A stretch of DNA of 64,000 nucleotides, taken from positions 392,001 through 456,000 of the forward strand of contig CANUEZ040000068.1 of the NCBI GenBank assembly GCA_948099385.1. Direction: 5' to 3'. A program made the translations under genes and the position numbers. The notes under the pieces are model-generated. The model was not told the DNA's origin. It saw only the letters and a program-made list of their open reading frames with translations, and did not search any database. Of this stretch, positions 48,291-61,579 are shown piece by piece (positions within the stretch are counted from its first letter, which is position 1; each line of letters begins with the position of its first letter). The DNA is from Fasciola hepatica (lineage: Eukaryota; Platyhelminthes; Trematoda; Plagiorchiida; Fasciolidae).

Positions 48291-50090
48291 TACAACTGCT
48301 TGCTACTCTATCACGATTCAAGCAGACTCGCACGTAGTACAGACGAGTATCGGAAAAGTGAAGAAATGAAGGATGATGCGTTGGTGAAATCCAAAATAGA
48401 TTTTCTTCCTAATTTTATGCGTGTATTTCACGTTCCTTTCAAGCGCCTTAAATTTGTTATGGACTAAACATTCGACACATGAGGAGAGGCCTTCACATCG
48501 TCTGGTGTTGCGTAGAGTTGAACAATAATTCAACAATTTCCCTCGAAATGGATTTTTTCGCAGTCAATCGTTTTCATTTGACATTTTCAAATGATTGCTT
48601 CACTTATTTTCTATGACCCTCTTCTCCAAATACAGCCCTACTTTTATTTAATATTGAATGTATGCAAATAAAACAATTGAAGACTATTTCATAGCTACTG
48701 AAATGCCACCAACTAATTTGATAGACACGTTCTGAGGGGTGTTTGGAATGCATTACCTAATTCTCATTTGTATTCAATGGTTATCCATGTAGATGAATAT
48801 TTTCCAATACCTGGGACCCGTGGAGAATGAGCGTCACATTAACTTAATTCTATATGAAGCAAGCGCATTTTGGCCCGATGAAAAACGGTCAAGGAGTAAC
48901 ATCGATACAAAACCCGTCCACATTTTCACCGGCGGCGGTTTAGCAACAACCGTCTACAGTAACAGAAAACACGGTGTAGATCAGGATCGGGAAGGGATCT
49001 CCTAGTTCTTTTCAAAACCGGAAAAAGATTATAGTGCCCTTTTCAAGCCCACATAGCTCGGTCGCTTATTTCACAATTTATTGTGTTCTACTTCCACCAG
49101 CGATCTTTCTCTATCCCTAGTGAAACTAAAGATTTATCCAAGAGCTATCTGTGTATTTAGTTTGGAGGAGTACAGGACGAGTCCCATGAAGATATCAGTG
49201 TAAACTTTTATTCGAATTTGTTGAACATAGTGGATCACGTGTGTATCGTAACTTTCCTTTCAGAGATGATGAGAAATGTATTGTCTTGACTGATTCAGGG
49301 AATTAACACAATGTGCTAATGGTTCGACTGTGTCGCTTTTGATTTGCGGAATCAACCTTTGAGATAAAAGAAAGAAGATCGGTCAACAGTCTGTTCGTTG
49401 GAGTGTGAAAATACACCATTTTAAAATAGTACTAAGCACGCATGGGATAGAAATAGGATGATAGGGTCAAACCCCGAAAATTTCAGCCACTGGAAGCAAC
49501 TGAAAACTTGTTACCAGGACCTAGTGCTTGCGATCGATAACCAGGCCAGATAACTGACCTCTGGTGGATGGCGTGCTACCATCTGAAACTTTTATGTGTG
49601 GAAATGTCTTCTTCTTTACACACTTTATAGAATCATTATTAACCCATGTAACAATGCTCATAGATTTATGTTCCCCATAGAGTGAAATGCAAAATGAAAA
49701 GCACAAGATAATAAATGGTATCCCACTGGGCAGCTGAGTGACGATGGTAAAACAGACCAGGCCATTTGTTCGTGTTTCAGGGATTATTCGTTGCTACAAT
49801 GGTTATTGGACACAGTAGTCCACAGCATTGAATTGCACGGTGTATCTCGGATCTCCTTGATGCATCTTTACTACTGAGTATTACACAGAGATCAATTTTC
49901 GAGTTAAAGTGTATTCGAGTGATTGATGTGACTCTAGCGCAAAGTGAGACACCTTCAAAGAAAAAGGTTGAATAAGAAAAAAATAATAAAGCTAAGAATA
50001 AAACCAGATAAAATTCAGTTGGCACATTTCACGATAAGCCAATGGTTTAATCACAGTTCATAATAATTGGCTTGTCCTCTATCCCGATGA
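48291..50090. other. Unassigned stretch
   Basis: The frame at 48793-49005 (plus, 70 residues) begins just after ATCCATGTAG and reads protein-like text (MNIFQYLGPVENERHINL), but no family is recognised. The rest shows nothing. Confidence 0.4.
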
Positions 50091-50990
50091 AACAGCACCT
50101 TGACGTGGCGTTATGGCTGGAGTGCCTCCATGACACAAAGAGCTATGCAGGTTGGCTTCCTTAAACTGGGGATGCAATCATGCCTGACTTGTCGATAGAT
50201 AGAAGCCAGAGGAAGTCCGGTTTCTGGACCAGTTGAAAAGCAACCTCTGGTTTTGACCATTGTGCTTCTGGAGAGGACACTCCAGCGGATAAACACGAAG
50301 AATAATGATTCACCAGTCTGTAAACCTCTCCTAGATGGAGGTAGGAGTGGAGTATCTGGGATTTCTCTCGACAGTGGCAGAATTCAGCGCACTTCATTAC
50401 TCACTTATAGCTCGCATATATTAGGCACAAAACGACCCAAAGTATACTGCCCAGTCGACGTTCCGCCTGTTTTTTGAGAGCGTGAGGCTGAGGACTGAAT
50501 CAAAAATGTGAATGAATATCAAAGCACTCGTGAAGACAATACTTGATTCTAGCAGTATTCGCGTCTAAAGTGACAACTCAGAAAAATTCTTGCAGGGGTC
50601 CTTTCGTCACGTTCCCGTGTTTGGTTATCGACCCACTGTCTTGTGGGTCCGATTTTTAAGTCACTGTCTCTAGTTCGGGTTACCAAGGAAAAACCCCTTC
50701 GTTGGTGTGTTCAGCCGCGAAATATGGTTGGCCCAGAAAACTTCAGCTTCTTCCTTGTAGAATACCTTGCCAATTTTCCCTCACTCAATTTAAAATCGAT
50801 AAGAAACGCCACGGGTACCCGGTCCTGAAGGAATCAGAGATTCAGCAGTTGGGTATAAATCAAATTCTCCCCTCAAGCCTAAACGTTCAGTTCATATGGC
50901 CGCGTTCAAAGTCCATATACTATGCTGAACAAGGCATCAGGATACCAATGTCAGAAATCTGAAAAAGTTTGAAGCAGATCTATGCTGTAT
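50091..50990 (+). other. Possible 5' region of the RTE-type LINE
   Basis: The 50090-50300 segment is less AT-rich (ACCTTGACGTGGCG, then CTGGAGTGCCTCC) and lies immediately upstream of the RTE endonuclease. It could be the element's 5' UTR or N-terminal part, but no conserved motif proves this. Confidence 0.3.
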
Positions 50991-50999
50991 CTGCCAAAC

Positions 51000-53640
51000 A
51001 GGCATACGATATCCCACTTCTGTGATCTTGCATCGCATACCAGAAACAATCTCGGTCTCCCGCTTCACTCCTTGGGTGTCGGGTGATCCAGATTATAGTG
51101 CTCATCATCGAAGCGGCTTTGGGATTGTATTGACCATGAGAGCTGAGCGTGAAAAGCTAGATTGGATTCGAGTCAGCAGTGGTGTGTGTGCAGTTTCGTT
51201 GGAGGGTTCTGCACGTATCAACAGAAACAGACTGAAAAGTCAATGCTTGTTGATCGTTTCCAAACAAGCGTCAACTGATTGCCGTTCCTCTGAGACCAAG
51301 AAAGATTTCTATCACGAACTGTATCAGCTGCTTTATGGGGTGCGTTTGATAGACGTGGTTTTCATTCCTGGGGATTTCAGCATCCAAGCTGGTCGTTTGA
51401 GAGGTTTCAAAAGGCACAATGGTAGTTGCTTTCTAACCCAATCGATCGCACCGACAGCGGCGATTGTCTCAATCAGCTGTCTCTCCACCATTGATTGATG
51501 CTGGCGAGTACGGTGTTTTGTCACAAGAAGCTGCATAGACTCACATTGACTCAGGTTCACCACGTTGTCATTAGTTACAGCAGTCACGAATCAACTGAAT
51601 ATTTCCGTTCCATTTGATCTACGCCTGTAGCCCAGATAACGTTTGGCACGTTTTGTTTCTGTTTACTTCTTGGCCGTTATCACTTTACCACCAGAGCCAC
51701 CTGTCCTAAGCGGAAGATTCTAGACGATAACTGACCTTCCGCTCTTTAAGCAGCGTAATCTACATGTATAAAGGTGCAGCTGGATGTCCAAAACCAACAG
51801 GAACGCGCGCAAAATATCAAGAAATCTATGTACGCCCCTCCTAATGGCTTACAAGAGTCCCGTACAATTGGGCTGCACAAAAAATGGATACCTTCTTGAC
51901 ATCAGTTGTTTCGTTGAATGCTCACAGATTCGTCCTTCCGGATGCTACATTCGATGAAATGCATAAATCTCTGAGTTGTAGACTGACTAGGAGCCTGGAA
52001 AAGAACCACTAACAGTGGTGGACTGCGAAATATAGGGAGACCGTCCCGGTTTTGTCTACTGGCAATGCATGCAACCCTTACTGTTTGACCAGAAGTAGTG
52101 GCACAGGGAAGCCTGGTGTGAGTGAGTTTATCAAGGAATCCGACGGCTCACGGATTCAAACTCAGAACCACCGTCTTGAAGGCTGAGCAGAGCACCTAAA
52201 AGTACAGTTCAGCTAACCAAATTCAACAACAGACCTTCTACACATAATTGTCAGAGAACCGATGCAGATAAACATCGTTCTTCTATCGGAAACGGAGATT
52301 ATCCGGGAGGTGGGTTACTGGGGAAGTCGCAAAGCCACTGGACCTGATGGGCTATCTCCATCTTCTTTTGAGGATGGGCGTGAAAATTTGGTTTCGGATT
52401 TGAGATATCTCCTACTAGTAGTCTGGGATAGCAAGCGAAATTCCTTGGAAAATGGTGGTGATCGGTGATTATGCTGGTCTACAAGAAAGGAGATAGGCGC
52501 TTTTGTGAAAACCACAGAGTAGTTATCTTGTTAAGTATCACATCCGAAATGCTCACCGGGCTTTTTCTCCACCGATTACCAGGTGCCCGTGAAGTGAGTA
52601 CACCCAAAGACTAAACCAGTTACAGCCCCTGTCAGGGTGATATCTTCCACATGTTTACCGTTCGACGAATCTTAAGACACAGATACATCCCCCGTGGGCT
52701 CAAAATCGAATGCAACTACTCCACTGACCGCAATACCTAGCCATACCACTCAATGTCCCCAACCGCTTTGTAGGGATGTTTCGTGGATCTCAACCTAAAA
52801 GTCATACACTTCCTACTTGCTCATGTCCACTGATCGAGATTTTCATACCAGTTTGTCGTTCTATGGTCTGACCACCTCAACCAACCTATCAACCACCACC
52901 TGTATTGAACAGCCTACGCCGAGGAAGTCTATCGTTGGGTGTGTGTAATAAATGCCACAGGAACCCTAATCTATGAAGATTCAGTACTCAGTCCAGAAGT
53001 TGACATTTGGTTCCCAACACCTTACCTCGAACCGTAACTTTGCTGATACGGTGTTTCCATCATATCTTGGCAATGCTACGGAGACATTTCACACTCGAAC
53101 ACCAACAGTCTCCGTTTATCTTCCACTCCTAACGGCCATGCTCCGAGTTCGTGTTTATGCTGATCTTTCACCCGCGTTCACAATGGAAAGATGTGTTCGT
53201 CATGGTTGTTCCCCATTGCCCTTCCTCTTCCATTACGCAAGTGGATCGGTTCCTGAAATAGCTCCATCCTCGTGTGAGAATAGAGGCACAGGTCTTTGTA
53301 TCAGTGGTGAACTATCCCGATTGAAATGCGTGGACGACATTTTCATTCAGAGTACAGATTCACGTAAAATGTGGGCATTCCTTGATAGCCTAAATAACAA
53401 TATGGAAACTTTTGGGATGCCTTCTCAACTTCAAGGTGTAAAATGTTGAATCGGACACATGTTACTATGAAAGGTTGCTTCGCAATATTCGCGTGAATTT
53501 GGTTTCAGAATGAGATTTGGTTGGCAAAAGCTCAAAGTACTCAACTTGGGTAAGAAGGACGTCCGAAGATAAATGAGTTTATCCAGGGAGATTTGCTATT
53601 ACAAACGAGGGTGAGGCACATGGAGTCTCTCAGTCTTTGG
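51000..53640 (+). mobile_element. RTE-type (SR2-like) LINE fragment E
   Basis: The frame at 51022-51498 is the APE endonuclease: PETISVSRFTPWVSGD, RAEREKLDWIRV, then VIFIPGD-like FIPGDFSIQAGRL. The catalytic GDFN box reads GDFS here, so the key Asn is lost. A decayed stretch follows. The RT starts at 52262-52468 with KATGPDGLSPSSFEDGR. The RT core at 52973-53449 has RVYADLSPAFT, RHGCSPLPFLFHYASG and the catalytic box as CVDD instead of YADD. It ends with MWAFLDSLNNNMETFGM. The thumb region decays after 53460. SR2 of schistosomes is the best known relative. Stops and shifts make it inactive. Confidence 0.85.
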
Positions 53641-53859
53641 ACGACACGGAGCCTACAAAAGGGTTGTCACATATTGCAACAGCGAAAAAAATGAAAACTT
53701 TATCGCAAACCGTTCCTGATATTGTTCAATATTAAAAGCATATGGGTCTGAATTAAAGAGATCAAAACTCTTGACCAGGAAAAGGGAATTCTCGGAGAAA
53801 CTCATTACAAAAATTCGAGGTTGAAATTTTAAACCATTGAAAGATTTCTTGGTTGTTGT

Positions 53860-53975
53860 CGTTGCAATTATCAGTAAACACAACTCGCCCGTAGCCAGTG
53901 AACAAGAAGGCCAGTACGTAAGCAAATGAGTAAGTTTCTGCAATCTGTTTAAACCGGACACAAAAGTAGTCACCG
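53860..53975. repeat. AGCA-rich repeat, copy 2
   Basis: Degenerate AAGNCCAGTACGTAAGCAAATGAGTAAG-type sequence is followed by AAACCGGACACAAAAGT. It is comparable to 44008-44230. The match is loose. Confidence 0.35.
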
Positions 53976-55120
53976 TTGACTGAGTATTAATAAGGATACT
54001 TTGAATAACGCCTAAATAAGTAAATATTTGCCATGACATTATCAATAAGCATACCTGAAGAGCACAAATAAGCGAAATAGCTGGCTTTCAGTGATTCATT
54101 CTCACTCCAATACATCACAATGTCACGCTAAGTTAGAGGATGGAACCGTCACCATGTATTGTGATGTAAGTGTATGAGTATGTATCACTGAAGACGAATG
54201 TGTTTGCCAATTTGTGTTCTCCAAAATAAATGTTCTCACTGTTCAAGATGAAGAATTCTTCTGGGGAAGCTTTTTTCCTTTTAGTTGGTGCACGATTGAA
54301 TGGATCAGTAAAATACCACACACCCTGAGGGGTTTGACATAATCATTCATATATTATGACCCTTTACAGTATCGAAACAATGGACACAGATTCTAATATT
54401 ACTGAGTCCCATTTTGATTGAGAATTTATTTTCAGTGGTGGAAATAACGTTTTGCGCTTTTCCCGCATTTGCTCTTTGAGGCCAGGGTCGACATTTGCAG
54501 GCCGGATGTCAGACTCCATTTACCACAGTACTTGTGCGGTGACCTTTGATGCTGATATTGGCTGGTGGATGTGACAAGATGATCAGCCCATAAAATGGCA
54601 AAAACGAATATTAAGATATACCGCAGGAAGTTTCGGCTTGTAGAACGTGTTGAGCTTTTGGGGAGGGGATACACGAAAACTACCAACCAACTGGTTGAAG
54701 ACACCAGGTGTCTGTGAAATACAGTCAGCTTTTAGGTGGTGAAACCGCAAATGTGTCTTGATGTCTTGAATACGGGAATGCTAGACTCAGTAGTATAAGC
54801 AAGAAATCTTGCTAAGTAGGCTAGCGATTAGTGGAATCCCACCCTTAGCCAGAGACCAGATGAATAACTGTTTCAAAACACCTCGTTGTGATCCATACTG
54901 CTTGCTACCTCTTCCGCTAACGAGAAAAATCCAAAATAAATTATTCAGTTTCACCGTACCGTTTCATTTGTGAACTATCCTCCATTCTTATCAGGTTCAC
55001 CGATGCATGCGCTAAAGCATCTGCGGTTTAATGCTGACAGAGCGGTCATCTAAATTGTTCGAGTGAGACTTTGCTCACTACTTAATTAGGATATCTGTGA
55101 CAAGTGTAATTTGTTTATTA
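53976..55120. other. Unassigned stretch between the two RTE copies
   Basis: No domain recognised. The minus-strand frame at 54432-54704 is Ser/Thr-rich with no motif. It may contain the lost 3' end of RTE copy E and the lost 5' end of copy F. Confidence 0.4.
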
Positions 55121-57440
55121 CTTCGGGATATTTTCGAGTAAGTTGCGGCTGTGACACGCATAAGGATGACTTGTACGATGGACCTTACACAGTGGTTCGC
55201 AGGAGCAAAGGTTCTGACATTGTAGTGCTAGTGGGTGATTTTCTTGCACAATTTGGCACACTTAGTGCACTAGAGGCTTGTTTGTTTGGGCTTTGTGGAT
55301 TATGTGCTCAGAGAACGGATAACGGGGATAGATTTCTCCAGTTTTGCGAACACAATCAGTCAATATTGTCTGGTAGAATGTTCTCAGACAGCTCCCGTCG
55401 TACAGCGGCATGGCGCTCTAATGTTACAGGTGTTTTGATCCAGGCCGATCTTATCCCAGTAAGTAACCAGTGGTGCAGTTCTGTTCAGAACACTAGGTCC
55501 TACTGATCTACGTGCGTAGAAGCGGACTATACATTAGTTTTATTGCGGTTGTCCCCCTATCTCCATGATCATCGACGCAAACCGCAAACCCGGTTAGCTG
55601 TGCAATATTTGTCCGATCCAGAAGTCTGCTTCCGTTATGATCAGAAGACAGCCTGTGAGTTTGGGTCTACAAAGAACAGTAATTTAGATGAGCATTGGGA
55701 TCATATGCAGCAGGCAATGCACCTGGCAGCAGGTCTCACCTGTGGTCCTAGATCCAATGACCATCAGGAACATTGGATTTTTGAATAGTGGACGAGGTAA
55801 AAGGATCAAAATGTTCAGCCTTAAGAAGGATCGTGAAAATTGGTGGGTCAAGTAGCCGAAGAAATGGCAGTCGCAGATGTTTCAGGTAATAGTAAAAGAC
55901 TGGTAAAATGTATGTGCAACACCGGTGGACGGAGAACCGCTATCAGCGAAATGATATACGATATAAATGGAGTGTCGATATATGGCAAAGAGCAAAGGGT
56001 CAACCTATGGGCCATGTACTTCGTAGGACAGTTTAGCTAGCCGCTCACTAGTACAGTTATCCTTGTGTGAACAAATGCGATTCCGTTAGGAGTAACATTG
56101 GAGCACCCATCGGAAGTGAAAGTGGAGTCATACATTCAATTTCTAAATCGAGGGGAAGCTGCCGGTCCTGACGGACTGTCTCCACTTCTTTCCAAAAAGT
56201 GGTGGTGCGTTGATGAAATCCCTTACCAAAATGGTCGTGATATTTGGAACGAGGAGCTTATTCCAGTATTATGAGGCGAGTCATTGATTGTACCCATCTT
56301 CGCGAAGGGATTACGCAAAGACTGTAGTTATCATCGTGTGTTGCTCTGCACTTGCAAGATATGCCACAGACTTTTGTGAATCCACTGAGGTCATGGCAAT
56401 CTCGTACTTCTGGCCGCCTGAGTATTTAGAGTGAACTAACCAGTCTTTGTGAAACGGCCAGTGGTGTTTAAGGAGAATGTCTCATTTTTCCATTACGGTT
56501 CCTTATTCGTAGCAGACAGGATAATAGAGAACGCCTTGCACAATCTTCGGGAAGTAGGTGTCAAACTGGGAAATAGTGAAAAGTTGTGTCACTTAAATTA
56601 GGCGGACGACCTTTTCTGCTGGTTCGAATGCAAGAAACGTGCGTGACGTGCACTAAGTAGACTAACAAGAGCTGTCGCTCCATTCGGCATGCCCTTTGTA
56701 TCTTCAAACTGTAAAATAGTGTTGCAAGAATGGAGGTCAACGATTCCAAAATTGATGCTCGATGGAGAGGAACTAACAGTAGTTGACCGCTCAGGTGACC
56801 TCAGCAGTAGCTTGACGAGGGATGGAAGCACAGTGGTAGAGGTGATCAAGTGTATATCCAAGACTAGAACAGAGTAAGCCGGACTGAAGCAGTTGTTGCC
56901 TCAACCCAATTATTTACTGAAGTTTGAAGGTCGTGTATATTGTGCAATGGTGCTTTCAGCTGTGTTGTATGGTTGCGAAACGTAGAGTCTGCGTGTTGAT
57001 GATGTTCGTCGCCTTTAGGTTTTTGACGACTGATGTATGCGTTGTATCGCTAGAATTAGATGCAATGGCCGCGTGAGCCATGCTGGGATCAGACATTGGA
57101 TTTTGGGTGCTAGTTCACTGAATGTTCTATCACAGCGTATCCAACTTTATAGGCTTCGTTGTTTAAAACACGCGTTACATGTGACAAACACACGTCCATC
57201 ATGTCGTGCCCTGTCTTGCATCCCTCCTCAGGAGTAAAGGAAGCCACATGCAGATCAAAAGATGATGTCACAGCAGAAATGAGAAAATGCACAGCGAACT
57301 TAGAAAAAGTAGATGCCTCAGAACTTCGTGGTTGGGGTCCAAAACATGCCGTAACCAATTAAATGGAGACACTGAAGAATATAGTAGCGAACCATGAAAT
57401 GTGGCGATCATGTTGTCATTCCTTATCGGATCAAGATGAT
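55121..57440 (+). mobile_element. RTE-type (SR2-like) LINE fragment F
   Basis: The endonuclease frame at 55111-55506 has VVLVGDFLAQFGTL (GDFN box changed to GDFL), then QRTDNGDRFLQFCEHNQSIL, SDSSRRTAAWRS and SVQNTRSY. Linker frames are at 55543-55788 and 55840-56040. The RT begins near 56158 with AAGPDGLSPLLF and has ADDLFCWF near 56605, then VAPFGMPFVSSNCK at 56670-56715. The C-terminal part continues with LSAVLYGCET at about 56950-56985, MRCIARIRCNGRVSHAGIR from 57037, and ELRGWGPKHAVTN with NHEMWRSCCHSL to about 57425. All segments sit in the family order, so this copy spans endonuclease to C-terminus, with many stops and frameshifts. Confidence 0.85.
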
Positions 57441-59324
57441 CAGTCAATATTCGCTTTTACAGTTATACTGTGTATTCGGTGTGTTGGCTACTGGGACGTT
57501 TTTTTCTTTATCTCACCCTGCAGGTCAACTCCTGTCCATGTTTGATATATTCATTCCTACTATTTTCAAGTGCAACATGGTGAGAGAGACGGTGGTCGGT
57601 GAGGTTTTCCTGTTGTTCAAGCTGTACGATGATATTGATGACGACTTCTGGCAGAGGGAATATATTTTTTCATCAGCTATTTTGGCCTTAAATCTGGACA
57701 AAACGTGAAACTGACCCACATCATCCAAAACTAAGTAACCTACCACAAGCTTTCAGCTTTGACCTGCATTTCGTCACATCAACACCACCAATCAGACTAC
57801 GCGTTAGGTGTGTATACTACTTTTTGTCTCATGATTGCAGCAATTTTATTCGGAAAGCCTTACCAAACTGTTTATTAGGAACGGATGATTACAACTAAAC
57901 ACCCGGCCATTGTCCTTTCAAACCCAACCAGAGTAACTACGTTGTAAAACAGCAAAACATTTTTTACATCTTCAAAATGACAAGCTGGAAGTTCCCGCCA
58001 ATAAAATGAACAAACGTCCGTCTCAAGCAGTCAACTCGCCGGCCATGCTTTCTTAGGGCAAACTGAAAATCCATCGATCCGACTGACTCAGTTGATGAAA
58101 CCATGACACTGACTTCGTATGTGTGCGCTCAGCTAACCATCACCAATAAAAACATACATTTAATACAGAACACTAATCAATGTTCTGGTTTTCGTGCAGT
58201 CAGTCGACCCCGTAGGTGTATTGTGCTGTGGGAAGCAGACGCATACTTTCCAATTGTTTAACGCATTCAACAGGAATTGGTATTGCTTCGTACTGGGTTT
58301 TTACCCGTTGCATGAAGTTGGTTTTTATTTATTGGTCACGTGAACACACATCAAATCGACAGCTATTCACAAATTTAAATCTAAAAGTGTAGTGGTCCAG
58401 GTCACACATGACATATGTTAGCAGTAAACACGGCTGAGCTGAAAACAGCTGCTATGACTATTAAACTAAACAGCTGTCCTTTCGCTTTGCTGAGACGCAA
58501 CATGCTCGCTGACTGCATAACTGACGGATGCAAAATCAGAGACGGATCGAGACGGTCAGTACAGTGAAAAACGTACTCGGAAGCACTGCAACAATTTCGG
58601 TAATCACCGAGCGAAAAGTTTGGCTGAAGGTTTGGAGAAACAAAAGAAGTTTTTGAGAACTATCGACGGGGACTGATGGGAGCAAGTGGATGTTGTGGTA
58701 GGACGGTCTCAAACAGTAGTGCTATGTTTTCGTACTGGTCGCAGGGTTGAATCATATCTGGCTGACGATGTTGGGGTACCCAGACAATCGATATTCAACT
58801 GAAACTACTACATGGCCTTACATTGATGCCAACAAATAAGGTCTTTTTGCATTAGTATTGACCATGAACTCTAGTTTAAAACATTCAAGAGCAATGTGAC
58901 CGTCGAAAAAGAATAAGGCCCCATGAGTTTAGGTCCAAGTACAGTATGGTGTATTGATAGGACAGTGTGAGTAATATTGAAACCAAACAATAACTATTTG
59001 CACTGTTCAACTGCACAACTAGAGAATAATGGAGAAGGGGAGAAACATAATTGGTACCTCAGGCGAAATATCAGTACCCACGAATGACAACAGAATTGTT
59101 ATCCATTTTTCTGAAGCGAGTTGATCTGGTCCCGCTGATCTATGTGGTACATTCTCACAACTGAAAACAGATGCTCCATACTGAATGAATGCAACGAAAT
59201 GAATGTGGCTGTCTTTGAGTTGATAGTTTTGATGAACACATCAATGGCGTTTGTGCTTTTCTGCTCGAGGTTTCTTCGGCTGACATTCCCTGTTGAATTG
59301 TCGCATGTAGTTAAAATATAATCA
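57441..59324. other. Unassigned stretch
   Basis: The frame at 57394-57708 contains an acidic phrase (LYDDIDDDFWQRE) but no recognised domain. The rest shows no gene. Confidence 0.4.
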
Positions 59325-59525
59325 CATATGCATGCCTACCTACAAATCTACGAACATTGTCATAAAATGCACACATGTACACGTGCATACAAGCATGCTT
59401 ACATACATGTTTACATGAAAGAATATATACAAACATGAATACATACACGCAAAAATGCCTACAAATATATGCAAACACACACATACACACCTACATGCAT
59501 ACTTATGTACACATATGCGCCCGTA
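59325..59525 (+). repeat. ACAT-rich minisatellite, left arm
   Basis: Irregular repeats of ACATACA/ACATGCAT-type words. The first 110 bases (CATGCCTACCTACAAATCTAC onward) match the reverse complement of 61250-61360, forming an inverted pair about 1.8 kb apart. Confidence 0.8.
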
Positions 59526-59989
59526 GATCAAGCGAGAGAGTGATTGGAACGCCACTTTTGTTCTATTCGCATGTAACTTGGGGTGCGAGTTTCTCCAAAA
59601 TGCCACGGGAATTAGAACGATCATAATCAGGGGACAATGAATCGTTGCATTTCATTGCAACCAGCACGGAATTCATTGACTTTGGCTGTTCCGTCCATGT
59701 TCTGAATGGTGTGGTCTGAAGGTATTATGATAACCACATAGCCAAAGCTTGCATAAACCGCTTGGTCGAAGCTCTTCAGTGTTATGTTTCACCAACTGTT
59801 TAGTAGCCTTTGAAAAGCAATAATTTGATACAACAAGAAAAATGGCACATCGTGTGATAGAATTAACCAGCACGATGCGCATTTGATCAATGTTTCCAAA
59901 TGAAAATCATTGCGAGTAACGGGCAATGGATTTTTTCACATATTCTGATTGAGAAACTTATCTCAAACGAAGCAGTAAAACTGATGTGT
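59526..59989. other. Unassigned stretch
   Basis: No gene or element is recognised between the left arm and the 190-bp repeat. Confidence 0.45.
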
Positions 59990-60200
59990 CAGAACCGAGA
60001 TCGGTTCGGAGTGTATCGAAAAATTGATGCACCATGTGAAATGTAATAGTAGAATTTTATTGTTTACTGACACAGCGTAATCGAAATCGGTGGTAGATTG
60101 TAAAACCAGTTTGGAAAAAGGTTACCTGTGGTGACCGAAACGTAGACAACCTACCAACGATTTCTCCTATGCTATGTTAATAAACAATACAATTTTACCT
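59990..60200 (+). repeat. 190-bp dispersed repeat, copy 2
   Basis: It begins CAGAACCGAGATCGGTTCGG and contains TTGATGCACCATGTGAAATG, then GACCGAAACGTAGACAACC and a TATGCTATGTTAATAAACAAT end. It is parallel to 7680-7870 with a short extra segment (about 25 bases, near 60070-60095). The inverted ATTTTATTGTTTA and TAAACAATACAAT words recur. Confidence 0.7.
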
Positions 60201-61204
60201 GAACCTTGTATTGAACAGACATTCAGTATCCTAGCATGTCAAGTACTGGCTAAACTTTGAATAGCATGGTGCCTACCGAATTGTTTGTCTGATTAGTTGT
60301 GGAGACTACAGGGCTGCAAAATACAATAAATAGTCTACTTTTTCATCTGATCGACTAAGAAATCCCAGTAGATTCACCTCCACCTTCAGAGGTGTATTCC
60401 TTGGGACCACAACATTATTCGAACTTCCATGCAGGTAACTCACAATGATGCTGATGCGTTATTATCCAGCTCTAGTCGAACGTTCGGGGTGTTATGTAAT
60501 GGGCTGAAGTGAGTGCTCATGTTTATGAATCTATGACTCAGGAGCACTCACCAATTGAGTCCAATAACAATTGGTTCGAAAATTTAATCCTAATGGAAAA
60601 TGAATTTGGAGCTCATAGACCAACTGGACTTTGTATTTCTAAGTGCGTGACAATCCCAGACAAATCAAAACAAACAGAGAAACTTGTACAGAATCTATCG
60701 CATCTTTATGGAGTTCTTCAATCATGAGTCTTCACACTATGCCAGACAGTGGTAAACAAAGGTAGAATAATAACATAAAAATATTTGCTTTTCTTTTGAA
60801 ATTGATAATCGTATGACTTAAGGGAGGGGCTAGTCATCTTTATTCTAATATGCGGACGAACGGTCTGATGTGCTGCAAATTCTATTTCCTAATGATCTTG
60901 ACTATTCGTGTTTCTCAGCTAAGCTTGATAGATTGTCTCAGTTGTTGATTGCCGAGATCGGCTTCCAGGTCGCAAAAGTTACTTCACCAGTGAGATGACA
61001 CCTTCAATGGGGTGAGTGAAGCTTCCTGCACTCAACTACCGCTGAGGAACACTCTTTAACTTCAGTTTTGCATTCATTATACAACAATATACAAGCATTC
61101 AGGCCAACATAAGGTTGCCAGATGGGAGAGTGATCAGCGGTCGCATAGGATTAAAACTGGTTCGACATTGTTTAAGTTTTGTGTGACAACTGTTCGGCAA
61201 CCGC
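60201..61204. other. Unassigned stretch
   Basis: Nothing recognised apart from a 72-residue plus frame at 60509-60727 without known motifs. Confidence 0.45.
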
Positions 61205-61350
61205 CGGTGATTAGAATATATGCGTATTTTTGTGTGTGTGTATTCATGTATGTAAAAATGCATGTAAGGATGATTGTATGCATGTGTAAATGCGTGCATT
61301 GTATGAACATTTTTGTAGATTTGTAGGTAAGCATGTATGTGTGTAACTTT
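61205..61350 (-). repeat. ACAT-rich minisatellite, right arm
   Basis: TGTGTGTGTATTCATGTATG-type sequence whose reverse complement matches the left arm at 59325-59450. That includes the non-repetitive words CTACAAATCTAC and the AATGCAC spacing. Sharing such words means common descent rather than two independent microsatellites. Confidence 0.75.
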
Positions 61351-61579
61351 TTATCTATATGCGACGATTAAACAGAGCCTCTAAATGCGGCCGCGCTCTT
61401 CCATCACCCTCGAGATCTACCACATGGTGATCTACACATTCTCCGGCTTACTGTTCAGTTATTTGACCTTCATTGGTAATAAATTTTGTGCTACCTGAGT
61501 GATGACACCCACAATGATTTACTCCAAAAAACATCTCAGATCCTTCAAAAGCAGAACATGACCTGACTCCTTGATTCCC

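Noticed and set aside
52131..52200. Sequence reading like the anticodon-to-T-arm part of a tRNA in reverse.
   Set aside because: It lies inside the decayed RTE element E between endonuclease and RT, and no complete cloverleaf can be drawn.
59340..59626. Overlapping plus and minus open frames of 83 and 94 residues.
   Set aside because: Both are read-through of the ACAT-rich minisatellite (Cys/His/Tyr/Thr patterns); not coding.
61386..61415. Cluster of rare-cutter-like sites (GCGGCCGC, GCTCTTC, CTCGAG, AGATCT) suggesting vector contamination.
   Set aside because: The surroundings are ordinary genomic sequence leading into LINE D, another GCGGCCGC occurs in the gypsy gag at about 21172, and no vector sequence follows.
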